From: Methanolinea sp.
GTDB lineage: Archaea; Halobacteriota; Methanomicrobia; Methanomicrobiales; Methanospirillaceae
Assembly: GCA_018263335.1 (NCBI GenBank)
Contig: JADFCY010000006.1
Span: 30,744-94,743 of the forward strand
Length of the DNA: 64,000 bases
Direction of reading: 5' to 3'
The position numbers and the translations under genes were made by a program. The notes beneath the pieces were generated by a model. The model saw only the letters and a program-made list of their open reading frames with translations. It was not told the origin of the DNA and made no database searches. Positions 40,590 through 52,364 of this stretch are shown in pieces (position 1 is the first letter of the stretch; every line of letters starts with the position of its first letter).

Positions 40590-42599
40590 TCAGGCGCCGG
40601 GTGCTCCGGCACCCTCAGCCTCGACCACCTCAGCAAATGACGCCAGTTGTTCGGGTTTTCCGATCACCACCAGGCGGTCTCCTGCCTGTACCCTGAACTC
40701 CCCGTCCGGGTTGGCGATGATCTCATCGCCCCTCTCGACCGCGAGAATCGAGACTCCGTACTCGGTGCGGACTTTGAGTTCCCTGAGATCCTTTCCGTTC
40801 ACCCGTGATGCGGGGATCACCTCCAGTGTCTGGACCTCCACCTGAGGGATACGGATCGCAATCTCTGAGAGTACCCCCTGGACAGGGGCAGGCTGCCGGA
40901 ATAATTTGTACATGTCACTTCGAATCCGTGACGTGACCCGGTCTATCGCCATGCGGGGGGCGAGGTACTTCCTCATCACCCTGGAGATGAGCTCGATCGA
41001 CGTCTCGAACTCGTCCACGATCACTTCGTCGGCGCCTATCTTTCGCAGCTGGTCGATATCGCGGAGGAACCGTGTCCTGATCAGGATGTGGATAGAAGGG
41101 TTCGTCTTCCTTGCAGTCGCGGTGATGGTTCTGCTGGAAAAGGGATCGTTCGTGACGATGGCAAGGATTCTCGCATGCTCAATCCCCGCATGGTGCAGTA
41201 TTGAGGGGTTTGCTGCATCACCAAAGAAGATTGGCTGACCTTTTTTCCTCTCTTCGGCTACCGTGTCGGGATTCATGTCGATGATGATATAGGGGATACC
41301 TTCCATCTCTGCAACCTGCGCCAGGTTCCTGCCGTTGGGTCCAAATCCCACGATGATGAGGTGGTCACGAAGAGAGAGTGAGGTGAGGCCGGGTTGAGGT
41401 TCCGAGCCAACCCTGATACTCTTTGGAAGAGGGAGTGCACAGACCCTGTCGGATATCCGGGGACCCGCTGAGATGAGGAACGGGGAGATGGCCATGGTCC
41501 ACACCGCAACCGTGAGAAAGACCTGGATCGATGACTCTGAGAGGAACGAGAACTCCATCCCTGCGAGGATGAGGACGAACGAGAACTCGCCGATATTTGC
41601 GAGTGCGAGCCCTGCGAGCACCGAAGTCCTGAGTGACTGGCGTAACGCAAGCGATGAGAGTGCGGCAATTGTGGCCTTGAGCGTGATCGCACCCGCGATC
41701 AGGCCCAGGATCAGGAGGGGGGTGGTGAGAAGGATGTGCGCATTCAGGAGCATCCCGATCGAGATGAAGAAGAAACTGGTGAAGATGTCCCGGAACGGCA
41801 TGATGCTCGCAAATGCCTGGTGAAAATAGGGCGTCTCCGCGAGCAGCAGCCCGGCCAGGAACGCCCCGAGTGCAAGCGAGAGCCCGATGCTCGATGTGAT
41901 CCAGGTGATGGCAAGGCAGACAAAGAGGATGGTCAGCAGAAAGAGCTCCTGGCTCCGGGTCCTCGTGATGGTATCCATCAGGCGGGGGAGGAGGTAGAAA
42001 AGGAGGACGAGCACGATGACAAGGGCCGCAACCAGCGCGATCTCAAGGCTGAAGGCGTATTTGCCAGGGTGCATCTCCTGCCCCGAGAGGACCGGGAGCA
42101 CGAGGATCATCGGGACACTCATCAGGTCCTGGAAGAGGGAGATGCCAAGCGTCGTCCGGCTGTGGGGGCTGTCAAGCTCGCCCCGGTCCTGGAAGACCCG
42201 GAGCGTGATGGTGGTACTGGAATGGCAGATCAGGAACCCAAGGAACACTGCGGTCGGGAGGGGGAAGCCCAGCCCATATGCAAGCGCCGCAGCGGCGATG
42301 ACCGTGAGCCCCACCTGGAGGGCCCCTCCAAGCAGGACTATCTTCTTCATGTGGTAGAGTGTCCGGAACGAGAACTGCATCCCAATGGAGAAGAGAAGAA
42401 AGATCACGCCGATCTCAGAGAGGAACCTGATGACCTCCTGGTCCTCGATAAGCCCAAGGCCGTACGGGCCGGCGAGCATCCCTGCGAGGATGAATCCCAC
42501 GATCCCGGGGACCCTGAACTTGTTGCCGAGGAAGAGGACGAGGGTGGAGAGGCCAATCACGATGAGGATATCAAACAGGAAGGCATCGACCGCTATCAT
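40590..42599 (-). CDS. CPA2 cation:proton antiporter with TrkA-N and TrkA-C domains (KefB-like, second copy)
   Basis: The protein has 669 residues and the same domain order as the 37 kb gene: membrane domain to about 385 (FLGNKFRVPGIVGFILAGMLAGPYGLGL, RGELDSPHSRTTLGISLFQDLMSVP), TrkA-N about 410-530 (LIIVGFGPNGRNLAQVAEMEG), and TrkA-C about 570-655 (DLRELKVRTEYGVSILAVERGDEIIANPDGEFRVQAGDRLVVIG). The overall resemblance suggests paralogy. The two copies sit on opposite strands with the domain-free antiporter between them. Confidence 0.92.
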   Translation of the reverse strand: MIAVDAFLFDILIVIGLSTLVLFLGNKFRVPGIVGFILAGMLAGPYGLGLIEDQEVIRFLSEIGVIFLLFSIGMQFSFRTLYHMKKIVLLGGALQVGLTVIAAAALAYGLGFPLPTAVFLGFLICHSSTTITLRVFQDRGELDSPHSRTTLGISLFQDLMSVPMILVLPVLSGQEMHPGKYAFSLEIALVAALVIVLVLLFYLLPRLMDTITRTRSQELFLLTILFVCLAITWITSSIGLSLALGAFLAGLLLAETPYFHQAFASIMPFRDIFTSFFFISIGMLLNAHILLTTPLLILGLIAGAITLKATIAALSSLALRQSLRTSVLAGLALANIGEFSFVLILAGMEFSFLSESSIQVFLTVAVWTMAISPFLISAGPRISDRVCALPLPKSIRVGSEPQPGLTSLSLRDHLIIVGFGPNGRNLAQVAEMEGIPYIIIDMNPDTVAEERKKGQPIFFGDAANPSILHHAGIEHARILAIVTNDPFSSRTITATARKTNPSIHILIRTRFLRDIDQLRKIGADEVIVDEFETSIELISRVMRKYLAPRMAIDRVTSRIRSDMYKLFRQPAPVQGVLSEIAIRIPQVEVQTLEVIPASRVNGKDLRELKVRTEYGVSILAVERGDEIIANPDGEFRVQAGDRLVVIGKPEQLASFAEVVEAEGAGAPGA

Positions 42600-43576
42600 G
42601 GTATCAGTACCAGCTCTCCCATTCTATTGAGACGAGGGGGTTCATCAGCCTGCCTGTGAGATGAAATTCTGGCAGAAACCGACCGCATCGTTTACCGGTG
42701 CCGGGAAAAAATGCTGCCGATTGAAGTAAGTTCGCAGGATTGTTATCCCTTCCGTCGGCCGGGCCACCTCCCTCCCCGGGACCCGCGGCAGACATTGCTT
42801 CTCTCGTTGATCCACCTGTGGGGGATCTTTGCCAGGTTCTTTCCGAGCGTGTCCTATCCGAAGGTCACCCTCTTCTGCCAACTCTCTCCCGTGCCGGCCT
42901 CTTCCAGAACAGAAAAGAAAGACGCCCATGAGGGGTTACCTCTTTTTGTATGGACTCGCCAGGCTGCAGGGTGATTCCCCCGCCACCGCGTGCGGGGTGT
43001 GGTATATCCTCCGGGCATTCATTTGGGGGGGCAGGTTAAGAGAAGATCGACCTGGCATTTGTGCATTTCATAACGACCATCCTCATCTCACTTCGTGCAT
43101 CGTGGGATTTATCGGATCCGAAGACCGGCACTTCTGCCCGAAGAGGAGACCCGGGAATCCGGGAATCCGGGAATGAACGGAACCAAAACGATGACTGCCA
43201 TCCTCCCGTTGTTCATCCTGCAGTGGATGATGCCCTCGAGCCTGAAGAAGGCTAACGCCTCTGTCATCTCTCCTGGTGAAGGTCCATGAGAAGATCTCAT
43301 CCATGAAGAGCGGGGACTTCTGCTGGACCTCGATGAGGCCGCGGCCCACAAAAGCCCGGAGGCTATTCTATACCCATGGCCTTCGGGACCCTGCTCACCT
43401 CGTGGATGTGTGGGGCGTCCCCTCCTATTATCCCGGCCGGGGCAGCGTGCACCCGTGCTCCGTATTCCATGAGACCCCTTTTTCATAATCCAGCAGGTCT
43501 CTCCCTGATGTGACTCCGGGGGTGTCAACATCTTAATACCATGGCCTGATCCATAGAGTGCCAGGGAGGGATATTT
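42600..43576. other. Gene-poor region with possible coding remnants
   Basis: No complete gene was found over almost 1 kb. On the minus strand a 35-codon frame at 43363-43470 reads MEYGARVHAAPAG...HEVSRVPKAMGIE and stops. A neighbouring frame further on (below 43362) continues RAFVGRGLIEVQQKSPLFMDEIFSWTF. The abrupt frame change suggests a decayed gene, but I cannot name its family. The rest is spacer. Confidence 0.4.
43153..43174. repeat. Short tandem repeat of GGGAATCC
   Basis: Two full units and most of a third (GGGAAT) occur head to tail in the gene-poor region. The array is short, so slippage is the likely origin. Confidence 0.7.
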
Positions 43577-44386
43577 GTGCCAGGGCCGGGTCCAAATACG
43601 ACACAGCTGATCGGAATCGCGTATGCAGTCATCTTCTTTCTCATCGGAGCGTTCCTCTGGAGGACAGGGAGGTTTTCGCGGAACCTGAAGTTGCTTCTGC
43701 TGCTTGTGACTTCTCTCGTCGGGTTTGCCTTCTTCTCCCCGATGATACCCCACAACTTCCAGCAGCTTGTGATCAGGTCGGGAGACTTTGTGGGATTTGC
43801 ACTGATGGGGGCCGCGATCGGGATGACCGTCTTCTTCCTGCTGACTTTTCTCTTCGGGAGGCACTTCTGCGGGTACCTCTGCCCGATAGGAGCCGTCCAG
43901 GAACTCGCGTATACAGCCCCCACGCCAAAGGCGAGGCTCCCCTGGAAGAGGGTGCTCTCGTTGGTCAGGGGACTCGTATTCGCCCTCATTCTTGCCGCAG
44001 GTCTCGGTTTTTCGATCTCGATACTCGCGTTCTTCGGGATCCAGGAGTTCTTCAGGCTTGTCTTCTCTGCGGGGTTTGTCGTCTTCCTTGCCATCATCGC
44101 GCTCTCCCTCTTCATCTACAGGCCGTTTTGCCGGCTCATCTGCCCGGTCGGGGCCATCTTCCAGCTCGTTGCCACCCCTGCCCGGTGGAAGATACGGAGG
44201 ACTGATGCCTGCATCGAGTGCGGGAAATGCGAGAGAGTCTGCCCGACCCGCGAAGCGGGACGCACCGATTTGAAAGGCGAATGCTACCTCTGCAGGAGGT
44301 GCATGGACGTATGCCCCGTCGACGGGGCATTGCACTACGGGGGGAGTGCAGTCAGGGAAATACCCCCTGGATTGGGATCGGTATGA
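43577..44386 (+). CDS. NapH/polyferredoxin-type membrane iron-sulfur protein
   Basis: This is a 269-residue protein with about five helices and the NapH/CcoG-like membrane motifs FGRHFCGYLCPIGAVQEL and YRPFCRLICPVGAIFQL (CxxxCP). A C-terminal pair of 4Fe-4S motifs follows: CIECGKCERVCP and CYLCRRCMDVCP. It would pass electrons across or along the membrane, for instance from a ferredoxin pool. The start is GTG at 43577 behind AGGGAGGG. The stop overlaps the cupin gene by 4 bases, pointing to a joint role. Confidence 0.85.
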   Translation: MPGPGPNTTQLIGIAYAVIFFLIGAFLWRTGRFSRNLKLLLLLVTSLVGFAFFSPMIPHNFQQLVIRSGDFVGFALMGAAIGMTVFFLLTFLFGRHFCGYLCPIGAVQELAYTAPTPKARLPWKRVLSLVRGLVFALILAAGLGFSISILAFFGIQEFFRLVFSAGFVVFLAIIALSLFIYRPFCRLICPVGAIFQLVATPARWKIRRTDACIECGKCERVCPTREAGRTDLKGECYLCRRCMDVCPVDGALHYGGSAVREIPPGLGSV

Positions 44387-44733
44387 CAAGAGAGAGGAAA
44401 GAAGAACTCCTTGGGAAAGTCTTTGAGATGAAGGACCTTGTTGAGTACCAGGAAGGGACCATTTCGAGCAGGATGATCATCAACAACAGGGCAGGGAGTA
44501 TCACCATCTTCTCGTTTGACAAGGACGAGGGGCTCTCCGAGCACACCGCACCCTACGATGCCGTGGTGATGATCCTTGACGGGGAGTGCCAGGTGTGGGT
44601 GGCCGGCGTGACCCACACGATGAGGACGGGCCAGACCATCATCTTTCCCGCACATGCCCCGCACGCAGTCTCGGCCACTTCCCGGTTCAAGATGGCGCTT
44701 ATTATGATCCGTGGAAAAGAGGACGGGCAATGA
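44383..44733 (+). CDS. Cupin-domain protein
   Basis: The protein has 116 residues. Conserved cupin motifs are FDKDEGLSEHTAPYDAVVMILDGECQVWVAG and GQTIIFPAHAPHAVSATSRFKMAL, with metal-ligand His in the second. It is translationally coupled to the iron-sulfur membrane protein by an ATGA overlap. Small cupins of this type bind small ligands or metals, and the exact role is unknown. Confidence 0.85.
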   Translation: MTRERKEELLGKVFEMKDLVEYQEGTISSRMIINNRAGSITIFSFDKDEGLSEHTAPYDAVVMILDGECQVWVAGVTHTMRTGQTIIFPAHAPHAVSATSRFKMALIMIRGKEDGQ

Positions 44734-45385
44734 GTGGAGAAAAGGAAGAGAGGTCCTGCCCTGGCATGCGGTGGAATATCCCCCGGTGAGATCATGAACC
44801 GGAGACGACTCATCGAGTAGAAGAAGACCGCTATCGACACGCGTGACTTCAGCCGTGTCGACATGGCCGCACCTGGGCGTCGACCAGGATGCTGTAATCA
44901 TCGCCGATCTGCAGAAGATAAGTGTTGGGTCGTCAACCGTGTCTGGTCATAGAAGGCCGACGTCTGCGGCCAGGCGCTCCAGAAGGGGTACGGGTTCTCC
45001 CATGAGACCTGGGCTGCATCGGGAGGATGAGGACCTTCCTGCTCTCCCCTCAGAAGAGGCCCAATCTTTCCCGGAGGTGATCTCATGGTTGCCCCCGGAA
45101 AGATACCGCAAAAAATAGCCGGGCGGCAGACTCCCCTGTGGGAAATCCTTTGCACCCCCCGTGTCTTTACGGGTTCTTCTTCATCCGGGGGGAACGAACA
45201 CCCACGCGCTGTGGGAGGGGTTGCGGTGTGAGAGAGAGAAGGCGAAAATCAGGACTGTGCCCGGGATTCTCCATGGACGGTGAAACATCGGGGGCGAAGT
45301 CCATTCTTTCCTTTATCGTGAAGGTGATCCTCTGGAAAGAAAGGAAGATTGCGGGCAATGAGGGGGTATACTCCCGGCATCCCTG
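44734..45385. other. Gene-poor region, possibly decayed coding sequence
   Basis: No intact gene. Short fragments with protein-like composition occur in shifting frames, for example PDAAQVSWENPYPFWSAW on the minus strand near 45050 and DDYSILVDAQVRPCRHG near 44870. A plus-strand frame MNRRRLIE ends at a TAG near 44819. I could not assign a family. Confidence 0.35.
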
Positions 45386-46567
45386 CTACTGATCCGCGAA
45401 GCAGAAGGGGTCCGGGGCCCTGAAGTCCCCCGTCTCGGAGTGCGCCCGTACCCGGCACCCTCCCCCGCAGAGAGTGAAATATTCACATTTCCTGCACTTT
45501 CCGGCAATCAGGTCATTTTTTTTCCGGAACAGCGAGAGCGCGGGGTTGAGGTCATCTCCCCAGAGTTCCGAAAATGGCCTGTGACGGATGTTTCCGACCA
45601 GAAACGCCGGAGAACGGGCGAACTGGCAGGGATAGACATTCCCCCAGGGGTCGATGTTTGCGACCCGCCCGCCTGCACTGCACCCTCCCTTCATCGAGGA
45701 GAGGAGCATCTTTGCGTCTTTTAGATCCGGAGAGCCGTCGCGTTCCATTGACCGGACCAGGTGGATGCAGTCCTGCGGCGCATCGACGGTCAGGAACTCC
45801 ATTTTGGCCGGATCGGTCTCCTGCGCCCTCCTGTACAGCAGGTTGAGGGCGGCGGTCACCTCTCTTTCGCCAAGCTGAAGACGGTGGTACGAGTCCATGC
45901 CTCGCCCGGACGGCACGAGCCAGTACAGGCAGAAACGGGAGGCGCCGAGTGCAAGTGAGAGGTCGATTATGTCCTCAAGCTCGGAAAAGTTCTCCCTTGT
46001 AAGGGTGACCCTGGCCCCGCAGCGGACATTGGCCTCGCGGCAGTGGGAGAATGAAGCGACCGTCCGTTCAAACGCACCGGGGGAGTTCCTGAACCGGTCG
46101 TGGGTCGCAGCCCTGGCGCCGTCAAGCGAGATCCCCGCATACTCGATCCCCGACTCCCTGATCTGCCGGGCGGTATTCCATGTGATCAGGGTGCCGTTCG
46201 TGCTGAGTGCAGTCTTTATCCCCTTTTTTCGTGCATGCGATGCGAGGGTCCAGAGGTCTTTTCGCATCAGGGGCTCTCCTCCCGAGAAGAGGATGAGGGG
46301 GACTCCCATCTCGGCAAGGTCGTCGATCAGTGCAATCGCTTCCGCGGTCGTGAGTTCTCCCCCTGGCTCCGATGTCGGCCCGGACCTGCTGTAGCAGTGC
46401 TCGCAGTGGAGGTTGCACCGGTTCGTCAGGTTCCAGAAGACTACAGGCCTCTCCATGCCAGAGAACGCGAGGAACCGGCTCGGGACCTCGCCGGGTGATC
46501 CCTCCCGGTGCTTCATAACGGCGCTCACTGTCCCCCGCCCGTGGACGCACTGGGTGATCCGGTTCAT
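45386..46567 (-). CDS. ahbC: Radical SAM protein of heme biosynthesis, AhbC-like (didecarboxysiroheme deacetylase)
   Basis: This 393-residue radical SAM enzyme has the 4Fe-4S motif RCNLHCEHCYS (CxxxCxxC) preceded by RPVVFWNLT, the glycine motif LFSGGEPLMRKDL, and a C-terminal SPASM-like cluster with CSAGGRVANIDPWGNVYPCQFA and CRKCEYFTLCGGGCRV. The (K/R)PVVxWNxTxRCNLxCxHCY start is the pattern of AhbC and NirJ, which removes acetate side chains to make Fe-coproporphyrin III. It is the last gene of the ahbDABC run, its ATG overlapping ahbB by 4 bases. Confidence 0.82.
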   Translation of the reverse strand: MNRITQCVHGRGTVSAVMKHREGSPGEVPSRFLAFSGMERPVVFWNLTNRCNLHCEHCYSRSGPTSEPGGELTTAEAIALIDDLAEMGVPLILFSGGEPLMRKDLWTLASHARKKGIKTALSTNGTLITWNTARQIRESGIEYAGISLDGARAATHDRFRNSPGAFERTVASFSHCREANVRCGARVTLTRENFSELEDIIDLSLALGASRFCLYWLVPSGRGMDSYHRLQLGEREVTAALNLLYRRAQETDPAKMEFLTVDAPQDCIHLVRSMERDGSPDLKDAKMLLSSMKGGCSAGGRVANIDPWGNVYPCQFARSPAFLVGNIRHRPFSELWGDDLNPALSLFRKKNDLIAGKCRKCEYFTLCGGGCRVRAHSETGDFRAPDPFCFADQ

Positions 46568-47052
46568 GGCTTGATGCCCCCGTTCTCGCGTATCCTCACG
46601 TTCGGGACCCGCTTGAACTCCTCGGTGCTGAAGATCACGACATAGTCACGAATGCCGGTCAGACCAGCGAGAGCCTCCACCTCTTTTCGCACCTCCTCGC
46701 GGCTGTACCCATGGTGGACCGTGTAGAGCGTATACTCCCACCTGCCCGGGACCGGGCGGCGCTCATAGCAGTGGGTAACGCAGGGGAACGATGCAAGCAG
46801 TGCACGCACATCGCCGTTGGGGGACTCTCCCGGCCTCCATGCCACGAGGGCGTTTGCCGTGATGCCGACCCTTCTCTGGTTGATGCGGGCCCGGAACTTC
46901 CTGATGATCCCTTCATCGCAAAGCGCCCGGATTCGCGCGATCACCTCGCTTCCCGTCATGCCCACTTGCACTCCAACCTCCTCGAACGGCTCCCGCACGA
47001 ATGGGAGTCCCTCTTCGAGGGCCGCAAGGATCCTCACGTCACAGGGGTCCAC
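46564..47052 (-). CDS. ahbB: Siroheme decarboxylase subunit AhbB-like (Lrp/AsnC fold)
   Basis: This 162-residue protein has an N-terminal winged helix (DVRILAALEEGLPFVREPFEEVGVQVGMTGSEVIARIRALCDEGIIRKFRARI) and an AsnC-like second half (VALVAWRPGE-type region to YTLYTVHHGYSREEV). AhbA and AhbB look like Lrp regulators but together decarboxylate siroheme at C12 and C18. The start is GTG at 47052 (VDPCDVRIL), 6 bases after GGGGAGG and inside the end of ahbA. The stop overlaps ahbC. Confidence 0.84.
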   Translation of the reverse strand: MDPCDVRILAALEEGLPFVREPFEEVGVQVGMTGSEVIARIRALCDEGIIRKFRARINQRRVGITANALVAWRPGESPNGDVRALLASFPCVTHCYERRPVPGRWEYTLYTVHHGYSREEVRKEVEALAGLTGIRDYVVIFSTEEFKRVPNVRIRENGGIKP

Positions 47053-47554
47053 CGGCACCCTCCCCGTGCATCCCGGCCCTGAACCGGAACCGGACGTCAA
47101 CTTTGATCTTCTTTTCTGTCGGGAGGTCAAGTGCGTCCTCTTCGGAGAGCCCTGCCCTCTCCAGGATATCGGAAAGAAGGGCCCGCACGTGACCCTCGTC
47201 CCTCCCGGAGAGGGTGAACCAGAGCGGGAAGGGGTGGTCCCGCAGGAAATTATGGGAGACTTCGGGGTAGCTGCTGACGAGTGCGGCAACCTCCTCCACT
47301 CTGCCGGGAGGCACCTTCAAAGCGACGAGCGTGGCCGAAGGGAGCCCCCACCTCCTAGATTCAAGGGTTGGTGAGATCCCCCTGAGTATGCCGGCATCCC
47401 TCAGTTGTTCCATCCGGATGAGGAGTTCCTCGGACGTGATGCCGACTTTTTCGGCAACCACGTCCCACGGTCGGCAGACAAGCGGGACTTCTTCCTGGAG
47501 TGCATCAAGGATCGCGATATCGGTTTCATCAGGGAGATACGCGCCTTTTGTCAT
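47039..47554 (-). CDS. ahbA: Siroheme decarboxylase subunit AhbA-like (Lrp/AsnC fold)
   Basis: This is a 171-residue partner of AhbB with DETDIAILDALQEEVPLVCRPWDVVAEKVGITSEELLIRMEQLRDAGILRGISPTLESRRWGL as the winged helix, then the AsnC half with FPLWFTLSGRDEGHVRALLSDIL. The ATG at 47554 overlaps the ahbD stop by 4 bases. A further in-frame extension upstream is not supported. Which of the two genes is AhbA and which AhbB is a convention by order here. Confidence 0.84.
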   Translation of the reverse strand: MTKGAYLPDETDIAILDALQEEVPLVCRPWDVVAEKVGITSEELLIRMEQLRDAGILRGISPTLESRRWGLPSATLVALKVPPGRVEEVAALVSSYPEVSHNFLRDHPFPLWFTLSGRDEGHVRALLSDILERAGLSEEDALDLPTEKKIKVDVRFRFRAGMHGEGAGGPL

Positions 47555-48630
47555 GCGCCTCCCCCTGGCTGATAGGGGCAGAACGGGTCCTCCCCGCATA
47601 TCTCCCCGCACAATGACTCCGGCATGGCGAGCCCGTCACACCACCCGGTGGAGAGTGCCCCGGCCCCACGGTACGCCCTGGCCCTGCACCCCCCGCATAC
47701 CGCCTGATACTCGCAACGCCCGCACTTTCCCGAAAGTTTCGCCGGGTCGCGAAGCGCCTTAAATATCTCCGATCTCTGCCAAATCTCGGTAAAATGAGTG
47801 TCTCGCACGTTCCCCGCACTCACCGGGAGATAGGGGCACGGGGTCACGTCCCCGTTTGCATACACCCGGCAGTAGCTGATCCCCGCGATGCAGCCCCTGC
47901 CCCAAGAGGGGTCCTGTATCCCGAGGGTGTCAGCGATGCGCCTGAACTGGGGGGCGCATGTCGGGCGGACATTGATATCATGGTCACGGCAGCCAACGAG
48001 GATCTCGGCGATCAGCCTCTCGTAGTCTCCCGGCCTCCCTGGACTGACGTCCCGGCCCCTCCCTGAAGGGACAGGGAAGAAGACCTGGTAATCGCGGACC
48101 CCAAGAGATCTCCCGATGGCGATCACCCTGTTCACTGAATCAATATCCCACCGTATCACAGAGGTGTTGATCTGAACACCCATCCCCTCGTCGCGGCAGT
48201 ACCGGATCGCTTGCACGGCCTTCTCCCAGACGCCGGGGATACCACGGAACGAATCGTGTTCGGTGGGATCCGCAGAGTCGAGGCTGATGGCAACGGCACG
48301 TATCCCGGCCTCGCTCAGTCGTGCTGCGGCTGCACGGTCAATCAGGACACCGCTTGACCCCATCACCATCCGCAGTCCCTGGTCTGTGCCATAGCGGGCG
48401 ATCTCAAAGATGTCGTCTCGGAGGAGGGGTTCTCCCCCGCTCAGCACGACGACCGGCCTTCCGGCCTCGCAGAGCTGGTCGATGACGCCGAATGCCTCCC
48501 TGCGTGAGAGCACTCCCTCTGCCTCTCGATCGCCCGCGTCCATGTAGCAGTGGGCGCACGCAAGGGGGCACCGGAGCGTGATGTTCCATGAGACAAGTCG
48601 TGGCTTTTCGTGGAATATACCCTTCACCAC
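47551..48630 (-). CDS. ahbD: Radical SAM heme synthase AhbD-like (Fe-coproporphyrin III decarboxylase)
   Basis: This is a 359-residue enzyme with PRLVSWNITLRCPLACAHCYMD (CxxxCxxC), VVLSGGEPLLRDDIF and the second cluster region GCIAGISYCRVYANGDVTPCPYLP followed by CGRCEYQAVCGGCRARAY. The PRL(I/V)xW start is typical of AhbD, which turns the propionates of Fe-coproporphyrin III into vinyl groups to give heme. It is first in the four-gene coupled operon. The start is GTG at 48630 with GGCTGAGG ahead. The operon lies 77 bp from the heme enzyme KatG on the same strand, upstream of it in the map but downstream in transcription. Confidence 0.83.
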   Translation of the reverse strand: MVKGIFHEKPRLVSWNITLRCPLACAHCYMDAGDREAEGVLSRREAFGVIDQLCEAGRPVVVLSGGEPLLRDDIFEIARYGTDQGLRMVMGSSGVLIDRAAAARLSEAGIRAVAISLDSADPTEHDSFRGIPGVWEKAVQAIRYCRDEGMGVQINTSVIRWDIDSVNRVIAIGRSLGVRDYQVFFPVPSGRGRDVSPGRPGDYERLIAEILVGCRDHDINVRPTCAPQFRRIADTLGIQDPSWGRGCIAGISYCRVYANGDVTPCPYLPVSAGNVRDTHFTEIWQRSEIFKALRDPAKLSGKCGRCEYQAVCGGCRARAYRGAGALSTGWCDGLAMPESLCGEICGEDPFCPYQPGGGA

Positions 48631-48706
48631 CTCAGCCTATCTGCCCTGCACCTGGTCTCGTTCTTTCCCCACTCCTGGGATTTCTCCATTATCAATGGTG
48701 TCGAGA

Positions 48707-51467
<2,761 letters not shown>

Positions 51468-52301
51468 ATGAAAGAGGCACCACAGCAAACAGGCGAGGGT
51501 GAGGGCCGGAGAGGTGAGACTACATGGAGATGCACAGTCTGTGGATTTCTCTTCAGGGGTGGACACCCTCCGAAGGGGTGCCCGAGGTGCGGGAGCCCTT
51601 CACCCGAATTTATCCCTGACGAGAAGCGGGGGTGGCTCACTTACGATGGCGGCCTCTTCGACGTCCTCCTTATCAACGGGAGCACGCACCGCGCCCATAA
51701 TACTTCCTACATGGTGGACCTCGCGGAGAGAGAGCTCGAATCAAGGGGCGTGAGCTACCGGAGGTTCAACCTGAGCGAGTACTCGATCGACCACTGCTGG
51801 TGCTGCTACAGCATAAAGGCCGAGTATTGTACCTACCCTTGCAGGAATTCCCAGGACGACATGCCTGCGTTTCACCAGATGCTCGCATCAGCAAAGGCGG
51901 TTATCGTTGCCTCCCCCATCAACTGGAATAACATGTCCGCGCGCCTCAAGGACTTCCTCGACCGGACCACCTGCATGCAGAACCTCTTTCACCTGGACAA
52001 GCCAGGGCTGACAGAGGGAAAAGTGGTCGGCATCCTCATCTCGGGGCACGAGGACGGCGCGGTCAAGACCGCACTTGACATCTCCCTCATCTTTGAACAG
52101 ATGGGGTATATCCTCGCTCCGTTCGGCATTGCGTTCAGGACTCATGGATCGGCATATAACAGCAGCACGGACGCGGAATTTTTCAGAAACGACCAAAAGA
52201 TCCGGGACGATGTCCGGGGAGTGGTCTCGAACGTGGTTGAACTGATGCAGCTCGATCTCGAATCGCGCCTGAAAGGGAGGCTGGTGCCGGTCTCGGAGTG
52301 A
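51468..52301 (+). CDS. Rubredoxin-like domain fused to iron-sulfur/NADPH-type flavoprotein
   Basis: This is a 277-residue protein. Residues 19-60 form a rubredoxin-like metal site (WRCTVCGFLFRGGHPPKGCPRCGSPSPEF), as found at the C-terminus of rubrerythrin. Residues 64-250 form a flavodoxin-like fold of the ISF/NADPH-dependent FMN reductase group (VLLINGSTHRAHNTSYMVDLAERELESRG, VASPINWNNMSARLKDFLDRT). A Cys-rich segment HCWCCYSIKAEYCTYPC could hold a 4Fe-4S cluster. The combination suggests an electron-transfer or oxygen-detoxifying role. It is divergent from katG. Confidence 0.82.
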   Translation: MKEAPQQTGEGEGRRGETTWRCTVCGFLFRGGHPPKGCPRCGSPSPEFIPDEKRGWLTYDGGLFDVLLINGSTHRAHNTSYMVDLAERELESRGVSYRRFNLSEYSIDHCWCCYSIKAEYCTYPCRNSQDDMPAFHQMLASAKAVIVASPINWNNMSARLKDFLDRTTCMQNLFHLDKPGLTEGKVVGILISGHEDGAVKTALDISLIFEQMGYILAPFGIAFRTHGSAYNSSTDAEFFRNDQKIRDDVRGVVSNVVELMQLDLESRLKGRLVPVSE

Positions 52302-52364
52302 TCCGGGGAGAGGATGCGAGAATAAAGAGTTCAAGAGTGTCTCAAGGTGCCGTGAGATTTCACA

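Noticed and set aside
41736..42659. A 307-codon plus-strand frame
   Set aside because: Antisense to a KefB-like antiporter with intact motifs.
43153..43174. Tandem GGGAATCC considered as a CRISPR start
   Set aside because: Units are 8 bases with no spacers. No CRISPR array or cas gene was found in the window.
43109..44389. A 426-codon minus-strand frame
   Set aside because: It lies antisense to the iron-sulfur membrane gene, is Pro/Arg/Glu-rich and has no domain; typical shadow frame in GC-rich DNA.
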